Shown here: positions 43,765-53,202 of the stretch, piece after piece
Numbering within the stretch: the first letter of the stretch is position 1
Layout: every line of letters begins with the position of its first letter
Origin: Micrococcaceae bacterium Sec5.7
Lineage (GTDB): Bacteria > Actinomycetota > Actinomycetes > Actinomycetales > Micrococcaceae
Direction of reading: 5' to 3'
DNA: 64,000 bases
Assembly: GCA_039636785.1 (NCBI GenBank)
Contig: CP144169.1
Coordinates: 2,976,001 to 3,040,000 of the forward strand
Notes under the pieces: model-generated
Seen by the model: the letters and a program-made list of their open reading frames with translations, nothing else
What the model was told of the DNA's origin: nothing
The model's database searches: none
Program-made: the position numbers and the translations under genes

Positions 43765-44780
43765 GCTGCGAATTCCTTCCGTGCTTGCTTGCGGGCGTAC
43801 GCCGCGGCTGCTTCGCGCACCCAGGCGCCGTTCTCGTGTGCTTCGCGGCGGCGTTCCAGCCGCTGCGAGTTGCAGGGGCCGCGGCCGGCCAGGACTTCCT
43901 TGAACTCCTCCCAGTCCAGCGGGCCATGCTCCCATTTCCTGGTGCCTTCGTTGAAGCGGATCTGGGTGTCCGGGAGCGTGAGGCCCAGGACCCTGACCTG
44001 CTCCACCATCATGCCCACAAAGCGGCTGCGCAGTTCATCGTTGCTGAAGCGCTTGATGTTCCACGCCATGGACTGCTTGGAGTTGGGCGAATCGTCATCC
44101 GGCGGACCGAACATCATCAGCGACGGGGCGTACCAGCGGTTCACCGCTTCCTGTGCCATCTGCTTCTGCTCCGGGGTTCCGTTGGAGAGCTCCAGCAGGA
44201 TCTCGAAACCCTGGCGCTGGTGGAAGGATTCTTCCTTGCACACCCGGACCATGGCCCGGCCGTAGGGGCCGAAGGAGGCGCGGCACAGCGGCACCTGGTT
44301 GCAGATGGCGGCGCCGTCCACCATCCAGCCGATCGCTCCCATGTCCGCCCACGTGACCGCAGGGTAGTTGAAGATGGAGGAGTAGCGTGCCTTGCCGGCA
44401 ATAAGATCGTCCATCATCTGGTCGCGCGGCTGGCCGAGTGTTTCGGCAGCGGAGTACAGGTAGAGACCGTGGCCGGCCTCGTCCTGGACCTTGGCCATCA
44501 GGATGGCCTTGCGCTTGAGGCTCGGAGCCCGGGAAATCCAGTTGGCCTCAGGCTGCATGCCGATGATTTCCGAGTGCGCGTGCTGCGAGATCTGGCGCAG
44601 GAGGGTCTTGCGGTAGGCCGCCGGCATCCAGTCCCTGGGTTCGATCCGGGAGTCATCCGCCATCACGCGGTCAAAGTTCGCCTGGCCGTCGGCCTCGCGC
44701 TGTGCTGCTTCTGCCCGGCGTTCTTCCTGCCGTTCCGGCGTCAGCTCCGCGGGCACTGACTGCAGATTCTGCGATGCCAT
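43761..44780 (-). CDS. paaA: Phenylacetyl-CoA epoxidase catalytic subunit PaaA
   Basis: 339 residues, the di-iron oxygenase subunit of the multicomponent epoxidase that forms ring-1,2-epoxyphenylacetyl-CoA. Iron-ligand helices are visible: [40 protein letters not shown] and [16 protein letters not shown], containing the Glu and ExxH ligands. It is the first gene of paaABCDE. ATG at 44780 lies downstream of a TetR-type operator (44824-44837). Confidence 0.95.
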   Translation of the reverse strand: MASQNLQSVPAELTPERQEERRAEAAQREADGQANFDRVMADDSRIEPRDWMPAAYRKTLLRQISQHAHSEIIGMQPEANWISRAPSLKRKAILMAKVQDEAGHGLYLYSAAETLGQPRDQMMDDLIAGKARYSSIFNYPAVTWADMGAIGWMVDGAAICNQVPLCRASFGPYGRAMVRVCKEESFHQRQGFEILLELSNGTPEQKQMAQEAVNRWYAPSLMMFGPPDDDSPNSKQSMAWNIKRFSNDELRSRFVGMMVEQVRVLGLTLPDTQIRFNEGTRKWEHGPLDWEEFKEVLAGRGPCNSQRLERRREAHENGAWVREAAAAYARKQARKEFAA

Positions 44781-44823
44781 GGTTGCTCCTATACATAGAC
44801 CGTGCGTATCTCAATAAGTAATT

Positions 44824-44837
44824 ACCGACCGTTCGTT
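44824..44837. promoter_or_regulatory. TetR-type (PaaR-like) operator upstream of paaA
   Basis: ACCGACCGTTCGTT, an imperfect palindrome centred about 50 bp upstream of the paaA start, matches the ACCGACCGxTCGGT style of TetR-family operators that control phenylacetate operons in actinobacteria, as I recall them. No regulator gene is adjacent; it must be encoded elsewhere. Confidence 0.55.
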
Positions 44838-45203
44838 CAGGATATGCGGACGCCCGGAGATGCGTCAAGCACCGGAAGCCCAGGGAACGGCCGCACGGGC
44901 CTACAGCAGTAGCTGTCGTGCCACGGCTATCCCATTGAATGAACATTGACCGGAAAATTTCGGGTGCGGCGAATGGACTGGGCGTAGAGGCTTGACCCGA
45001 ATTCACCAAAGCGTGACAGGTCTGGAAATGGATCAATACGTCGCCCCGAGTCAATATGAATGCTTTGCCGGGATACGGTGGTTGTGTCAACCTGATCGGA
45101 GCCCACTAGGACGGCTTGAACGGTACCCACCTGCGGGCCTTGGTCCCATCAATGTCAGGTCAAGTTCAGGAAGGCCGGGATGGGTCAAGAGTGAAGTTGA
45201 GTT
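44838..45203. other. Intergenic, no gene recognised
   Basis: About 370 bp between the paaA operator and a short transposase-like fragment. Beyond the probable paa promoter I see no gene, terminator or repeat that stands out. Confidence 0.4.
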
Positions 45204-45326
45204 ATGGAACAGGACCTCGACGAGGATCCCGAGCCGCTCGCGAACCCACAGAAGGCCACCAACCGCGCCATCCGCCAGCTCCAGAGCCTCGGCTACAGCG
45301 TCACCATCACCCCAGCCAATGCCTGA
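45204..45326 (+). pseudogene. Possible transposase C-terminal fragment (40 aa)
   Basis: An ATG-to-TGA frame of 40 codons reads EDPEPLANPQKATNRAIRQL and then QSLGYSVTITPANA. The acidic start with NPQKA...QLxxLGYxVT resembles the last residues of some actinobacterial transposases, but the match is from memory and short. It could instead be a small standalone gene. Confidence 0.3.
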
Positions 45327-45451
45327 CGTCGCCTCATACTCCCGTATTAGATCCGAAGGGTTCCCTTGTGCAATGGCGAACGTCATGCAAGAGTGCACGA
45401 ATAGTGGCGGCGGTTGCACCGAAATCCAGTCCGGACGCTCAGGGGGAAGCA

Positions 45452-45775
45452 TTGAAAACTCGAAAAGTCGGCGCGATCGGCATTTGTGCGGCAATGGCAT
45501 TGGTAGCGGCATCCGCGCTGCCCGCGCAGGCATCAGCGACGAGCGTCAGCGGCTCGCTCAGCTGCCCCGTAGGTCAGGTCGTGTGGGTATCAGTGGTGAC
45601 TCAGTACAGCGCACAGGCCACGTTTTTCTCCGGCACCGCCCGGCGCTACACGGACTTCGGCGGCTTTGACCATTCCTTCAACTACGGAACCAGGACAGTA
45701 AACTGGAGGGTGGAAAGCGCTGGAAACATCCGGACGGTGACCGACTGGTGCGGAGGGAACGCGAACTTCGCATGA
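45452..45775 (+). CDS. Small secreted protein (107 aa)
   Basis: TTG at 45452 is preceded by AGGGGGAAGC. The product begins with a classical signal peptide (KTRKVGAIGICAAMALVAAS, cleavage near AQA-S). A mature part of about 75 residues follows with two cysteines (SLSCPVG and DWCGGN) that could form a disulfide, and a beta-rich pattern (FFSGTARRYTDFGGF). No family was recognised. Its stop overlaps the next start in ATGA, so the two genes form a small operon. Confidence 0.65.
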   Translation: MKTRKVGAIGICAAMALVAASALPAQASATSVSGSLSCPVGQVVWVSVVTQYSAQATFFSGTARRYTDFGGFDHSFNYGTRTVNWRVESAGNIRTVTDWCGGNANFA

Positions 45776-46026
45776 CTGAATCCATCGATGCTGAGGTCGC
45801 GCGCACACTCAGCACAATTCCAGTTCGTGCGTCTCGCCAAATGACCGCCACCGAGTATCAGTTTCGCGTGAGCGAGATCCTCAACCTTTTTGACATCGAT
45901 GCAGTGGCCGACGAAACGGGCGTGTATTACGGGGGCGAGGGCGTTGAGCTAGAAGATCAGCCTTTAGTCGCGGCCATTCGCGTACTCATTGGGAGGCGAT
46001 TCGGCATCCCCGAAGCTCTACAGTAG
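45772..46026 (+). CDS. Hypothetical protein (84 aa), coupled to the secreted protein
   Basis: 84 residues, no signal peptide or membrane helix, acidic in the middle (DIDAVADETGVYYGGEGVEL). Overlaps the upstream secreted-protein gene by 4 bp (ATGA), which strongly suggests translational coupling. The two could be an effector-and-partner or toxin-and-immunity-like pair, but nothing in the sequence proves this. No family was recognised. Confidence 0.6.
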   Translation: MTESIDAEVARTLSTIPVRASRQMTATEYQFRVSEILNLFDIDAVADETGVYYGGEGVELEDQPLVAAIRVLIGRRFGIPEALQ

Positions 46027-46050
46027 CCCAACAGTAGGGGTGCTTCGGAT

Positions 46051-46200
46051 CTAGTGTCGCGTTCCTGAAGTTGTGGGACGGTTGACTTTCGCGAGGATCT
46101 GTTCCTGGGTCTTGGCCCAGACGAAGGGGCGGCATCGGTCGTTCCAGCCGGTGATGAATTGGCGGGTCTTGGCGCTGAGGCCACTGACGGACTCCCGCGA
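46051..46200 (-). mobile_element. IS630-family transposase, C-terminal remnant
   Basis: The minus strand encodes RQFITGWNDRCRPFVWAKTQ followed by EQILAKVNRP and a stop. The W-N-x-x-x-x-PFVW-x-K-T-x-x-x-IL pattern is the C-terminus of IS630-type transposases. Only about 45 residues remain, pressed against the IS21 remnant. Confidence 0.6.
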
Positions 46201-46213
46201 TGCTGGCCGGTCG

Positions 46214-47021
46214 CTAGTGGGAGCCCTGTCGGGCGAGTGTGGCAGCGGGCCGGTATGAGTCGGTGCCGGTTTCGATGATGGTGCCGTTGAAGGTGAGCCG
46301 GTCCACGATCGCGGCGCAGAGTCGCGGATCGGTGAAGGTTTTCGTCCAGCCGGAAAAGGATTCATTGGAGGCTATCGCGACGGAGTTCTTCTCTTCCCGT
46401 TCGGTGAGGACCTGGAAGAGGAGCTCGGCGCCGCGTCGGTCCAGTTCCATATAACCGAGCTCATCGATCTATGCGGCCGTAGCGGGCGATGGTCTTGGCC
46501 AGCATCTTTTCGTCGGCGGCTTCGACGAGTTCGTTAACGAGCCGGGTGGCCAGGGTGTATTTGACGCGGTAGCCCTTCTCGGCCGCGGCGGTGCCGAGGC
46601 CGATGAGCAGGTGGGACTTCCCTGTCCCGGAATCACGAATCAGGCATAGGGGCGATCCCTTGCGGATCCAGTCCCCGGTGGCCAGAGTGTGGACCGTGGC
46701 CGGGTTGATATTCGGGTTCGCGTCGAAATCGAAATCCCCGAGCCACTTGTCCCGCGGGAAGCCGGCCGCGTTGACGCGGCGGATCGAGGAGCGACGGTCC
46801 CGGTCATCACACTCTGCCAGAAGCAGTTCGGCCAGGAAGCCTTGGTAAGAGAGTTGTTCCTTCGCTGCGACGGTAAGGGCTTCATCGAGCACGGCCCGGA
46901 TCGTGGGCAGGCGGAGCCGGCGGCAGGCCTGGTCCACGGCAGCGACGGCGGCCTGCTCGGTCAGGCCGCGCCGCCGGCGCAGCGTCGGGGTAATGGTGGC
47001 GGCCGATGCGGTGGGGCTCAT
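46214..47021 (-). pseudogene. istB: IS21-family helper ATPase IstB, frameshifted
   Basis: ATG at 47021 overlaps the istA remnant stop, the usual IS21 order. The frame encodes the N-terminal domain and an altered P-loop (CLIRDSGTGKSHLLIGLGTA; normally GPPGTGKTHL), then shifts near 46465 into GYMELDRRGAELLFQVLTER and NSVAIASNESFSGW to a stop at 46214. IstB loads the transposase during strand transfer. The frameshift falls between Walker A and B, so the protein should be inactive. Confidence 0.8.
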
Positions 47022-47215
47022 GAAATGTTCTCCTTCGAGGCTGTGGCTGTTGCTGTTGCTGTTGAGTCTTCGGTGCGTTTGGCCAGCAGCTCGTCATAGA
47101 CACCGATCGACGGAAGCGGACGCGTGTCCGGCGGCAGCCCAGCGATGACCGCGGCGGGATCCATGAGCCGGCGCTGGGTGAGACTGACATATTCATACAG
47201 GCCAGTCCTAGTGTT
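47018..47215 (-). mobile_element. istA: IS21-family transposase IstA, C-terminal remnant
   Basis: About 65 residues (YEYVSLTQRRLMDPAAVIAG, LPSIGVYDELLAKR) ending in TGA that overlaps the istB start. The catalytic part is missing; upstream sequence toward the phosphatase gene shows no further similarity. With the istB fragment it represents a decayed IS21 element. Confidence 0.6.
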
Positions 47216-47370
47216 AATTGCTGCCGCTGGGAGCCTCCCCGTTGAATCCTGCGCGGTTTTCTGCGCGGCCTCTCCGTCCGGCTCCGCGGCGCCTAGTGGC
47301 CCGTGCGTGTTAAGTTGAACCGTGGGGGGATCGTCCCGATCCGACACACCAGCCGGAAAGAGCCAACACC

Positions 47371-47991
47371 GTGGAATCGCCTTCACCAGTCCGAATCCTG
47401 ACCGTCTGCACGGGCAACATCTGCCGCTCCCCGGTGGCGGAACGGCTCCTGCAGGCCGGCCTGGACCAGGTACTGCCGCACGGCTTCCACGTATCGAGCG
47501 CGGGCACCCGGGCCATGGTGGGGGATCCCATCCAGCCGCTGTCCGCGGACATCATCCGCACCTTCGGCGGCAGCGCCCACGGATTTGCCGCCCGCCAGCT
47601 GACCGGGGAGATTCTCGGCGACATTGACATTGTCCTGACCATGACCACCGGGCACCGCGGCGAAGTGCTCCAGCTGGACGCTTCCCTGCTCAAGCGCACG
47701 TTCACCATCCGCGAGTTCGCGCGGATGCTGGACGTCCTGGAGGAGCGTGACGCACTGCAGCACCACGCCGGCACCGCGCAGTCTCCGCACAATGGCGAAC
47801 TGTGGCGCGGTCTGCCTGCCCGGGCCGCCTCCGTGCGGCACCTGGCGCTGGCGGGTGAGGCGGCGGACAACGACGTCATTGACCCGTACCGACGCAGCAA
47901 GAAACACTACCGCCAGATGGAAGACGAACTGGCCCCCGCAATCATCTCCATCCTGCGTTACGCCCGGCTGAACGCTGCCCCGGAAAGCTGA
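47371..47991 (+). CDS. Low-molecular-weight protein-tyrosine phosphatase
   Basis: 206 residues. The active-site P-loop CTGNICRS is near the N-terminus; the general-acid Asp probably lies in the C-terminal DNDVIDPYRRS, matching the DP motif of the family. Members such as Wzb/Ptp dephosphorylate BY-kinases. The Wzc-like kinase at 22654 is a plausible substrate although 23 kb away. GTG at 47371 is the likely start. An LCP ligase follows 90 bp later, strengthening the cell-envelope link. Confidence 0.88.
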   Translation: MESPSPVRILTVCTGNICRSPVAERLLQAGLDQVLPHGFHVSSAGTRAMVGDPIQPLSADIIRTFGGSAHGFAARQLTGEILGDIDIVLTMTTGHRGEVLQLDASLLKRTFTIREFARMLDVLEERDALQHHAGTAQSPHNGELWRGLPARAASVRHLALAGEAADNDVIDPYRRSKKHYRQMEDELAPAIISILRYARLNAAPES

Positions 47992-48083
47992 CCGCACCGC
48001 CGTCGGACGTGGGTGCCGCAATCAGGTGGTTTTTCCGCGGAGTCCCCCATTGTTTCCCCAGGTTTTGGTGGTAGCGTCCGATC

Positions 48084-49184
48084 ATGGTGGCGCCGCCGGA
48101 TCCGGAGGGAACAGTTCCCGGCGAGCACCTTGCCCGGGGCAGGAACGGCAGGCTCTATTCCGCCGTCAAAGTGCTGCTGGGAATGGTTCTCCTGACCCTG
48201 GTGGTGACCGGCGGCTATTTCTACAACCTGGGCCGGATTTTCGATTCGCAGGCCACCATCATTGAAAATGCGCTGCCCACGCCCGCTGCCAACCCCGGAC
48301 CGGTGCCGGCCGCCAGCCCCACGGCGACGCCCACCTTCCTCGCGCCCTCCGGCCCCATGAACATCCTGGTGCTGGGCAGCGACAGCCGCGTTGGCGCCCA
48401 ACAGATCGCAGCCGAAGCTGCTGAGAACGGGGGTGTGGCCGACCAGCGCGCGGACACCATCATGCTCCTGCACTTCCCCGCGGACCGCCGGAACGTCTAC
48501 GGCATCTCCATCATGCGCGATCTCTGGGTGGACATTCCCGGCTATGGACAATCCAAGGTCAATGCGAGCCTGGCCATCGGCGGGGTGCCGCTGGTGGTGC
48601 AGACCGTGGAGGCCCTCCTCAGCCAGCATGTCGACCACGTGGTGATACTCGACTTCGAGGGCTTCAAGGGCCTCACGGACGCGCTGGGCGGCGTTGAAAT
48701 GGACGTTGAGGCGCCGTTCTCGTCCCTTCATGAAAACGTGCACTTCAAGAAGGGCCGGAACCTGCTCAACGGGTCACAGGCGCTGGAGTTCGTCCGCGAG
48801 CGCTACGCCTTTCCCGACGGCGACTACCAACGGGTCCGCAACCAGCAGAAGTTCCTGAAAGCGGTGCTGGGTAAAAGCCTCAGAGCCGGAACACTGGCCA
48901 ATCCATTCACCCTGCACAATGCGGTCAGCTCGATCGCACCGTTCATCAGCGTGGACAAAGGTCTCAACGCAGCCACGTTGGGCGGACTTGCCTTCAGCCT
49001 CCGCGGGCTTGGAGCCGGCGACGCCGTGTTCTTCACCCTGCCCACCGCAGGCACAGGATTCGCCACGGACGGACAGTCCATTGTCCTGCCAGACCCCGCC
49101 GCCATCGCCGCGGTGGCCGCAGCCCTGACGGCGGACACCCTGGGCAAGCACATCACGGCCAACAAGCTCCAGGACGGGAACTGA
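48084..49184 (+). CDS. LytR-CpsA-Psr (LCP) family glycopolymer ligase
   Basis: 366 residues. One membrane helix (about 31-50), a Pro/Ala-rich linker and the LCP domain: MNILVLGSDSRVG, DTIMLLHFPADRRNVYGIS, IMRDLWVDIPGYGQSKVNAS and ALEFVRERYAFPDGDYQRVR, which hold the Arg and Asp residues binding the polyprenyl pyrophosphate substrate. LCP enzymes attach polysaccharides or teichoic-acid-like polymers to peptidoglycan. Likely ligates the polymer made by the locus at 16.8-37.9 kb, inferred from proximity and the neighbouring phosphatase. Confidence 0.9.
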   Translation: MVAPPDPEGTVPGEHLARGRNGRLYSAVKVLLGMVLLTLVVTGGYFYNLGRIFDSQATIIENALPTPAANPGPVPAASPTATPTFLAPSGPMNILVLGSDSRVGAQQIAAEAAENGGVADQRADTIMLLHFPADRRNVYGISIMRDLWVDIPGYGQSKVNASLAIGGVPLVVQTVEALLSQHVDHVVILDFEGFKGLTDALGGVEMDVEAPFSSLHENVHFKKGRNLLNGSQALEFVRERYAFPDGDYQRVRNQQKFLKAVLGKSLRAGTLANPFTLHNAVSSIAPFISVDKGLNAATLGGLAFSLRGLGAGDAVFFTLPTAGTGFATDGQSIVLPDPAAIAAVAAALTADTLGKHITANKLQDGN

Positions 49185-49260
49185 CGTTTTCCTCCGGCAC
49201 AACGCCCTATATTGACGCCTGCGGACTGAGCTGACTTCACCCCATCGATACCGTAGCCTT

Positions 49261-50486
49261 TCACTGAGCGGTATCGAAGGCGGACTCCATCCGTTGAATT
49301 TGTCCGTCCGGCATGCCCCTGGCCTGAGCCTCCTTGCGCCAGTTCCGGGTGGCAGATTCCACTCCCGAGATGATGCTGCTGGCCTTGGCATCACTGAGGC
49401 GGTAATAGCCAGAGGTGGACAGCAGTAGTTCCAGATCCGCCGCGTCATCGCCATACCCGACGGTGGTGCTCATCTTGGATGGCGAATCGGGGTTAGGGTT
49501 CAGGTCGTACGCCGGGGACAGCGCCCACCCGCTTACTGCACGCAGAGACCCGTGGTTGCGCAGATGGTCATCGGTGTTTCCGGTGAGGATGGAGAACGCA
49601 ACTCGCCGGAAAAGTCCCTCCAGGTCGCGCCCGGCGCCGCTGGAGTGCTGTTCGATGACGTCGACGATGTCCAGATAGCTGTGCTGCTCACCGTCCGCAG
49701 CTTCCAGCATCGTCAATGCACTGGAGAACCCGATGCGCCGGCTTCCCTTGCGGTCGAACCGTTCCACAATGAGCGCCTTCCGCGGCCCGGCGTCAACCAG
49801 ATACGTGGCGGCGACATGGATGCCGCATTTCGCCGCCAGCTCCATTTCGAGCGACTCCCAGCCGATGACATCCCATTCATCGCTGCCTTTTCGGGGGAAC
49901 TTGGCAATGGCGAGGCCCCCGCTGGAGGTTGTCACGGCGGCCTTCGGCCGTGCGCCGCCCAGGGATCCGCCGGCATCGATGAGATCTTTGATGTCGCGGT
50001 CCAAAGGCAATTCAGCATCAAGCTTGTCCACTGCCCCCAGGAGCCGAGCAACGTCCATCAGTTTCGGAACAGCTCCGTGGTGCGATGAGAGAAATTTTCC
50101 AGACCCGGGGTCCCGGTAGCGCAGCGCCCCCTGTCGCACATCGTCACGGACGCCGAGGAGAAAGTCGGCGCCAAGGAGCTCCCTGGGTGTGGACCCGGCT
50201 TCCGTGGCGCGCTCCCGTTCTTCCCGGCGCAGCAGGTTCTGACCCCAGCGATCGGGGCCGCTGTCGGAGAACGCATTGAAGATCGTCAGGCGGGCATCGG
50301 TCTGGAAAACGCCGGTTGACCGAGGCAGCGCCGGATCGAGGTCGTATGATCCAGGATGGGCCAGGTAGGCACCGGTGTATCTGAACGTGGCGCTTTGCTT
50401 TCGCCGCACGTGGAATCACAGCGTTCCGGCAGGATGTCCGTGCCGTCCAACTGAACGGTGACCTCAATCGCCTCACGGGCACTCAT
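49261..50486 (-). pseudogene. hipA: HipA-family kinase toxin, N-terminal frameshift
   Basis: The frame from 50409 to 49261 encodes most of HipA: FNAFSDSGPDRWGQNLLRRE, the ATP-loop GGSLGGARPKAAV and the catalytic NTDDHLRNHGSL. The expected first 25 residues (MSAREAIEVTVQLDGTDILP) lie in another frame starting at ATG 50486, which overlaps the hipB stop. Joining the frames needs a 1-nt correction near 50430, and the joined frame would still meet a TGA where a Trp codon is expected. HipA phosphorylates tRNA synthetases and causes persistence. Translation from GTG 50409 would give a truncated kinase of unknown activity. Confidence 0.7.
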
Positions 50487-50788
50487 TGCTTATCCTGGCG
50501 GACTCGGCGAGGGAGAATCTCGTCCGCGCGGAGCTTGCCGACGTCGGTGGCGTATGGATCCACAGACGCGACGAACGCATCGAGGACACCTAGAGCACGC
50601 GTGACCCGCAGCAGATTCTCGGCACTCGTCCCGCCGGTTCCGTTCTCCAGCGCGCTGAGCGTCCCGCGTGAAATGCCTGCCCGGTCTGCGAGCTGCTCCG
50701 AGGTGATCCGCAGCAACCTCCTGGAAGTACTGATGTGTTCGCCCAGCTGATTCAGAGCGCGTGCTATCGGGATAGGTGTCCTGGCCAT
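50483..50788 (-). CDS. hipB: HipB-like antitoxin, XRE-family regulator
   Basis: 101 residues. A Cro/CI-type helix-turn-helix at about 19-75 (RRLLRITSEQLADRAGISRG, TLSALENGTGGTSAENLLRV) is followed by a short C-terminal tail. It should bind the promoter just upstream and neutralise HipA. AAAGGA precedes ATG at 50788. Its stop overlaps the hipA start codon (ATGA). Unlike hipA it is intact. Confidence 0.85.
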   Translation of the reverse strand: MARTPIPIARALNQLGEHISTSRRLLRITSEQLADRAGISRGTLSALENGTGGTSAENLLRVTRALGVLDAFVASVDPYATDVGKLRADEILPRRVRQDKQ

Positions 50789-50958
50789 GACAATCCTTTA
50801 GTGTCCGTTATTCTGAACGCTATGTACGTTAGTGATCAGTATAACCAACACTATTATCCCAGGGACCCGTTACTAGAACATCTCGGAACCCCCGAAGGTC
50901 CCTGGCGGTTCATGCCCGGCTCACCTGACGTTTACCGCAGGGCGCCAGAGTAGGAGCC
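50789..50958. promoter_or_regulatory. hipBA / phoD divergent promoter region
   Basis: 170 bp between divergent genes. On the minus strand TATACT near 50865 is a candidate -10 for hipBA. AACG...CGTT arms around 50817-50831 are a possible HipB operator. Evidence is by pattern only. Confidence 0.35.
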
Positions 50959-52656
50959 ATGACTGACATTTCGCGCCGCAGCATTGTGAAGAGCTCCCTC
51001 GCCGCCATGGCCCTGGCCGGCGGCCTCAACGCCGTAGGCGCCGCCGCGGCCTCAGCAGCCGCCACGGGGGCAGCAGGCGCGGCGCGACCTGCCGCGGTCC
51101 CGCTGGTCCGCAAGCGGCTCACCCTGCCCAGCGGCATGGCCACCGGGGACGTCACCTCGGACTCGGCCGTGCTGTGGTCCCGCGCCTCCGGCCCCGGCCG
51201 CCTGACCGCCAGGCTGCAGGCCGTGGACGACGCCGGCGAGGTGCTGCGCGGACGCTACGGTTTCAGCCGCACCATCCGCGGCCCGCAGGCCACCCAGGGC
51301 AGCGACTTCACCGCCAAGATCCACGCGGACAAGCTGCCGGCCAACACCCGCTTTGCCCTGGAACTCAGCTTCGACGACGGCGACGGCGCGGCCGGCGAGT
51401 CCGTGAAAGGCTCCTTCCGCACCGCACCGGACGCCAACGGCGGCGGCCGCGGGAAAGGCGAGGGGCGCTTCCGCGGGGACTCGCCGTCGTCGTCCTCCCA
51501 GAGCTTCGTCTGGAGCGGCGACACCGCCGGCCAGGGCTGGGGCATCAACGAGGAAATCGGCGGCATGCGCGGCTACCGCGCCATGCACAGCACCCGCCCG
51601 GACTTCTTCATCCACTCCGGCGACACCATCTACGCCGACGGCCCCATCGCCGCCGCTGTTGCGGAGAAGGACGGCCGGATCTGGAAGAACCTGGTCACCG
51701 AGGAAGTCTCCAAGGTGGCCGAGACACTCAAGGAGTTCCGGGGTCGGCACCGCTACAACTCCATGGACGCCAACATGCGCGCCATGTTCGCCGACGTCCC
51801 GGTGATCGCCCAGTGGGACGACCACGAGACGCACAACAACTGGTACCCCGGCCAGATCATCGACGACTCCCGCTACACCGTCCGGGACGTGAACGTCCTC
51901 GCCGCCCGCGGCCGGCAGGCGTGGCAGGAGAACATGCCCATCGCGGACAGCTCGGCACTGTGGCGCCCGGGAACGTTCGACGGCGGGCAGCACCAGCCGG
52001 CGCGGATCTACCGGAAGATTTCACGCGGCCCGCAGCTGGACATCTTCTGCCTGGACATGCGCACCTTCAAATCCCCGAACACGGACGGCAAGGAACCCTA
52101 CGCAACCAGCATCCTGGGCCAGGAGCAGGTGGACTGGCTGGTCGGCGAGGTCCGGAAGTCCAAGGCCACGTGGAAGGTCATCGCCGCCGACCTTCCCCTG
52201 GGGATCGTCGTCCCGGACGGGCCGGTGAACCAGGAGAGCCTTTCCAACCGGGAGCCTGGCGCGCCGCTGGGCCGCGAACTGGAAATCGCCGGCGTCCTCA
52301 GCGCGTTCAAGCGGAACCGGGTGAAAAACGTGGTGTGGCTGACCGCCGATGTGCACTACTGCGCAGCCCATCATTACTCCCCCGAGCGCGCAGCTTTCAC
52401 GGACTTCGATCCGTTCTGGGAATTCGTGGCCGGCCCCATTGCCGCCGGCTCCTTCGGCCCCAACGCAATGGACGGGACCTTCGGCCCGGAGGTGGTCTTC
52501 TCGAAGGCCGGCCGCTTCGCCGGCGAATCCCCGCGCGACGGCGAAAACCAGTTCTTCGGGCACGTGGAACTGGGCGCGGACAACTCATTCACCGCGAGCC
52601 TGCGGAATGCCAACGGAGCCGTACTGTTCTCCAAGGTGCTGACGCCGGAGGTGTAG
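50959..52656 (+). CDS. phoD: PhoD-family alkaline phosphatase/phosphodiesterase
   Basis: 565 residues. The start SRRSIVKSSLAAMALAGGLN is a Tat-type signal with the twin arginine, so the folded enzyme is exported with its metals. A beta-sandwich N-terminal domain (about 50-150) precedes the metallophosphatase core: FVWSGDTAGQGWGINEE, FFIHSGDTIYADGP, QWDDHETHNNWYPG and VVWLTADVHYCAAHHYSPER with clustered Asp/His ligands. PhoD enzymes use Fe and Ca to release phosphate from phosphodiesters, including teichoic acids. A Gly/Ser-rich insert lies around residues 155-178. Confidence 0.9.
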   Translation: MTDISRRSIVKSSLAAMALAGGLNAVGAAAASAAATGAAGAARPAAVPLVRKRLTLPSGMATGDVTSDSAVLWSRASGPGRLTARLQAVDDAGEVLRGRYGFSRTIRGPQATQGSDFTAKIHADKLPANTRFALELSFDDGDGAAGESVKGSFRTAPDANGGGRGKGEGRFRGDSPSSSSQSFVWSGDTAGQGWGINEEIGGMRGYRAMHSTRPDFFIHSGDTIYADGPIAAAVAEKDGRIWKNLVTEEVSKVAETLKEFRGRHRYNSMDANMRAMFADVPVIAQWDDHETHNNWYPGQIIDDSRYTVRDVNVLAARGRQAWQENMPIADSSALWRPGTFDGGQHQPARIYRKISRGPQLDIFCLDMRTFKSPNTDGKEPYATSILGQEQVDWLVGEVRKSKATWKVIAADLPLGIVVPDGPVNQESLSNREPGAPLGRELEIAGVLSAFKRNRVKNVVWLTADVHYCAAHHYSPERAAFTDFDPFWEFVAGPIAAGSFGPNAMDGTFGPEVVFSKAGRFAGESPRDGENQFFGHVELGADNSFTASLRNANGAVLFSKVLTPEV

Positions 52657-52678
52657 CCGCGTATCCGGTGGTGCTGGC

Positions 52679-53032
52679 TTACGCTGCGACTGCTACCGGG
52701 GCTGCCGGCCCGGCCGGAACTGCAATCTCTGCGGGAGCTGCAAGTTCTTCTGGCGCCAGGAGGCTGAGCTGGCAGTCGGCCTGCTGCGGATCAACCGACG
52801 CGGGCAGGTGGTGTGATGCGCAGCAGGCGCGGAGCTGCTCGAGGGCGGAAGGCTCCACCCTCGCTTGGCTCACATCGACCACGAGCCTGAGGCCCTGCCT
52901 GAGGTGGTTGGCGCGCTTCATCACCACATAAAGGGCCTGAAGGCTCTGGGCCGTCACATGGCCCTGGGCGGCCACCTGGGCCTCACCGCAGTCCAGATCT
53001 ACCCGGACCAGAACACGAAGCTTGTTGTTCAA
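52679..53032 (-). CDS. STAS-like domain protein (117 aa)
   Basis: 117 residues. The middle part (QLRACCASHHL, LRLVVDVSQARVEPSALEQL) has the beta-alpha order of an anti-sigma-factor-antagonist (STAS) domain, followed by an Ala/Pro-rich C-terminal tail. The phosphorylatable serine of classical STAS proteins is not clearly present. TTG at 53032 follows GGAGAAG with a short spacer. It stands alone between PhoD and the oligopeptidase. Possible role in partner-switching signalling; low certainty. Confidence 0.5.
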   Translation of the reverse strand: MNNKLRVLVRVDLDCGEAQVAAQGHVTAQSLQALYVVMKRANHLRQGLRLVVDVSQARVEPSALEQLRACCASHHLPASVDPQQADCQLSLLAPEELAAPAEIAVPAGPAAPVAVAA

Positions 53033-53202
53033 GTACTTCTCCCGTCAAGCACGGCCGCGACGCTGCGACCGGATATAACTTTAGCCCGGAATGTGACGTA
53101 CGCAACAGTGGACGCGAATATTTCGCAACCCGGCCCGCTGCCCCGGCTACCCCAGTAGCGAACGCCGGCTCTATTGTCGGTGCAGCTCTATATATTGAAT
53201 CC

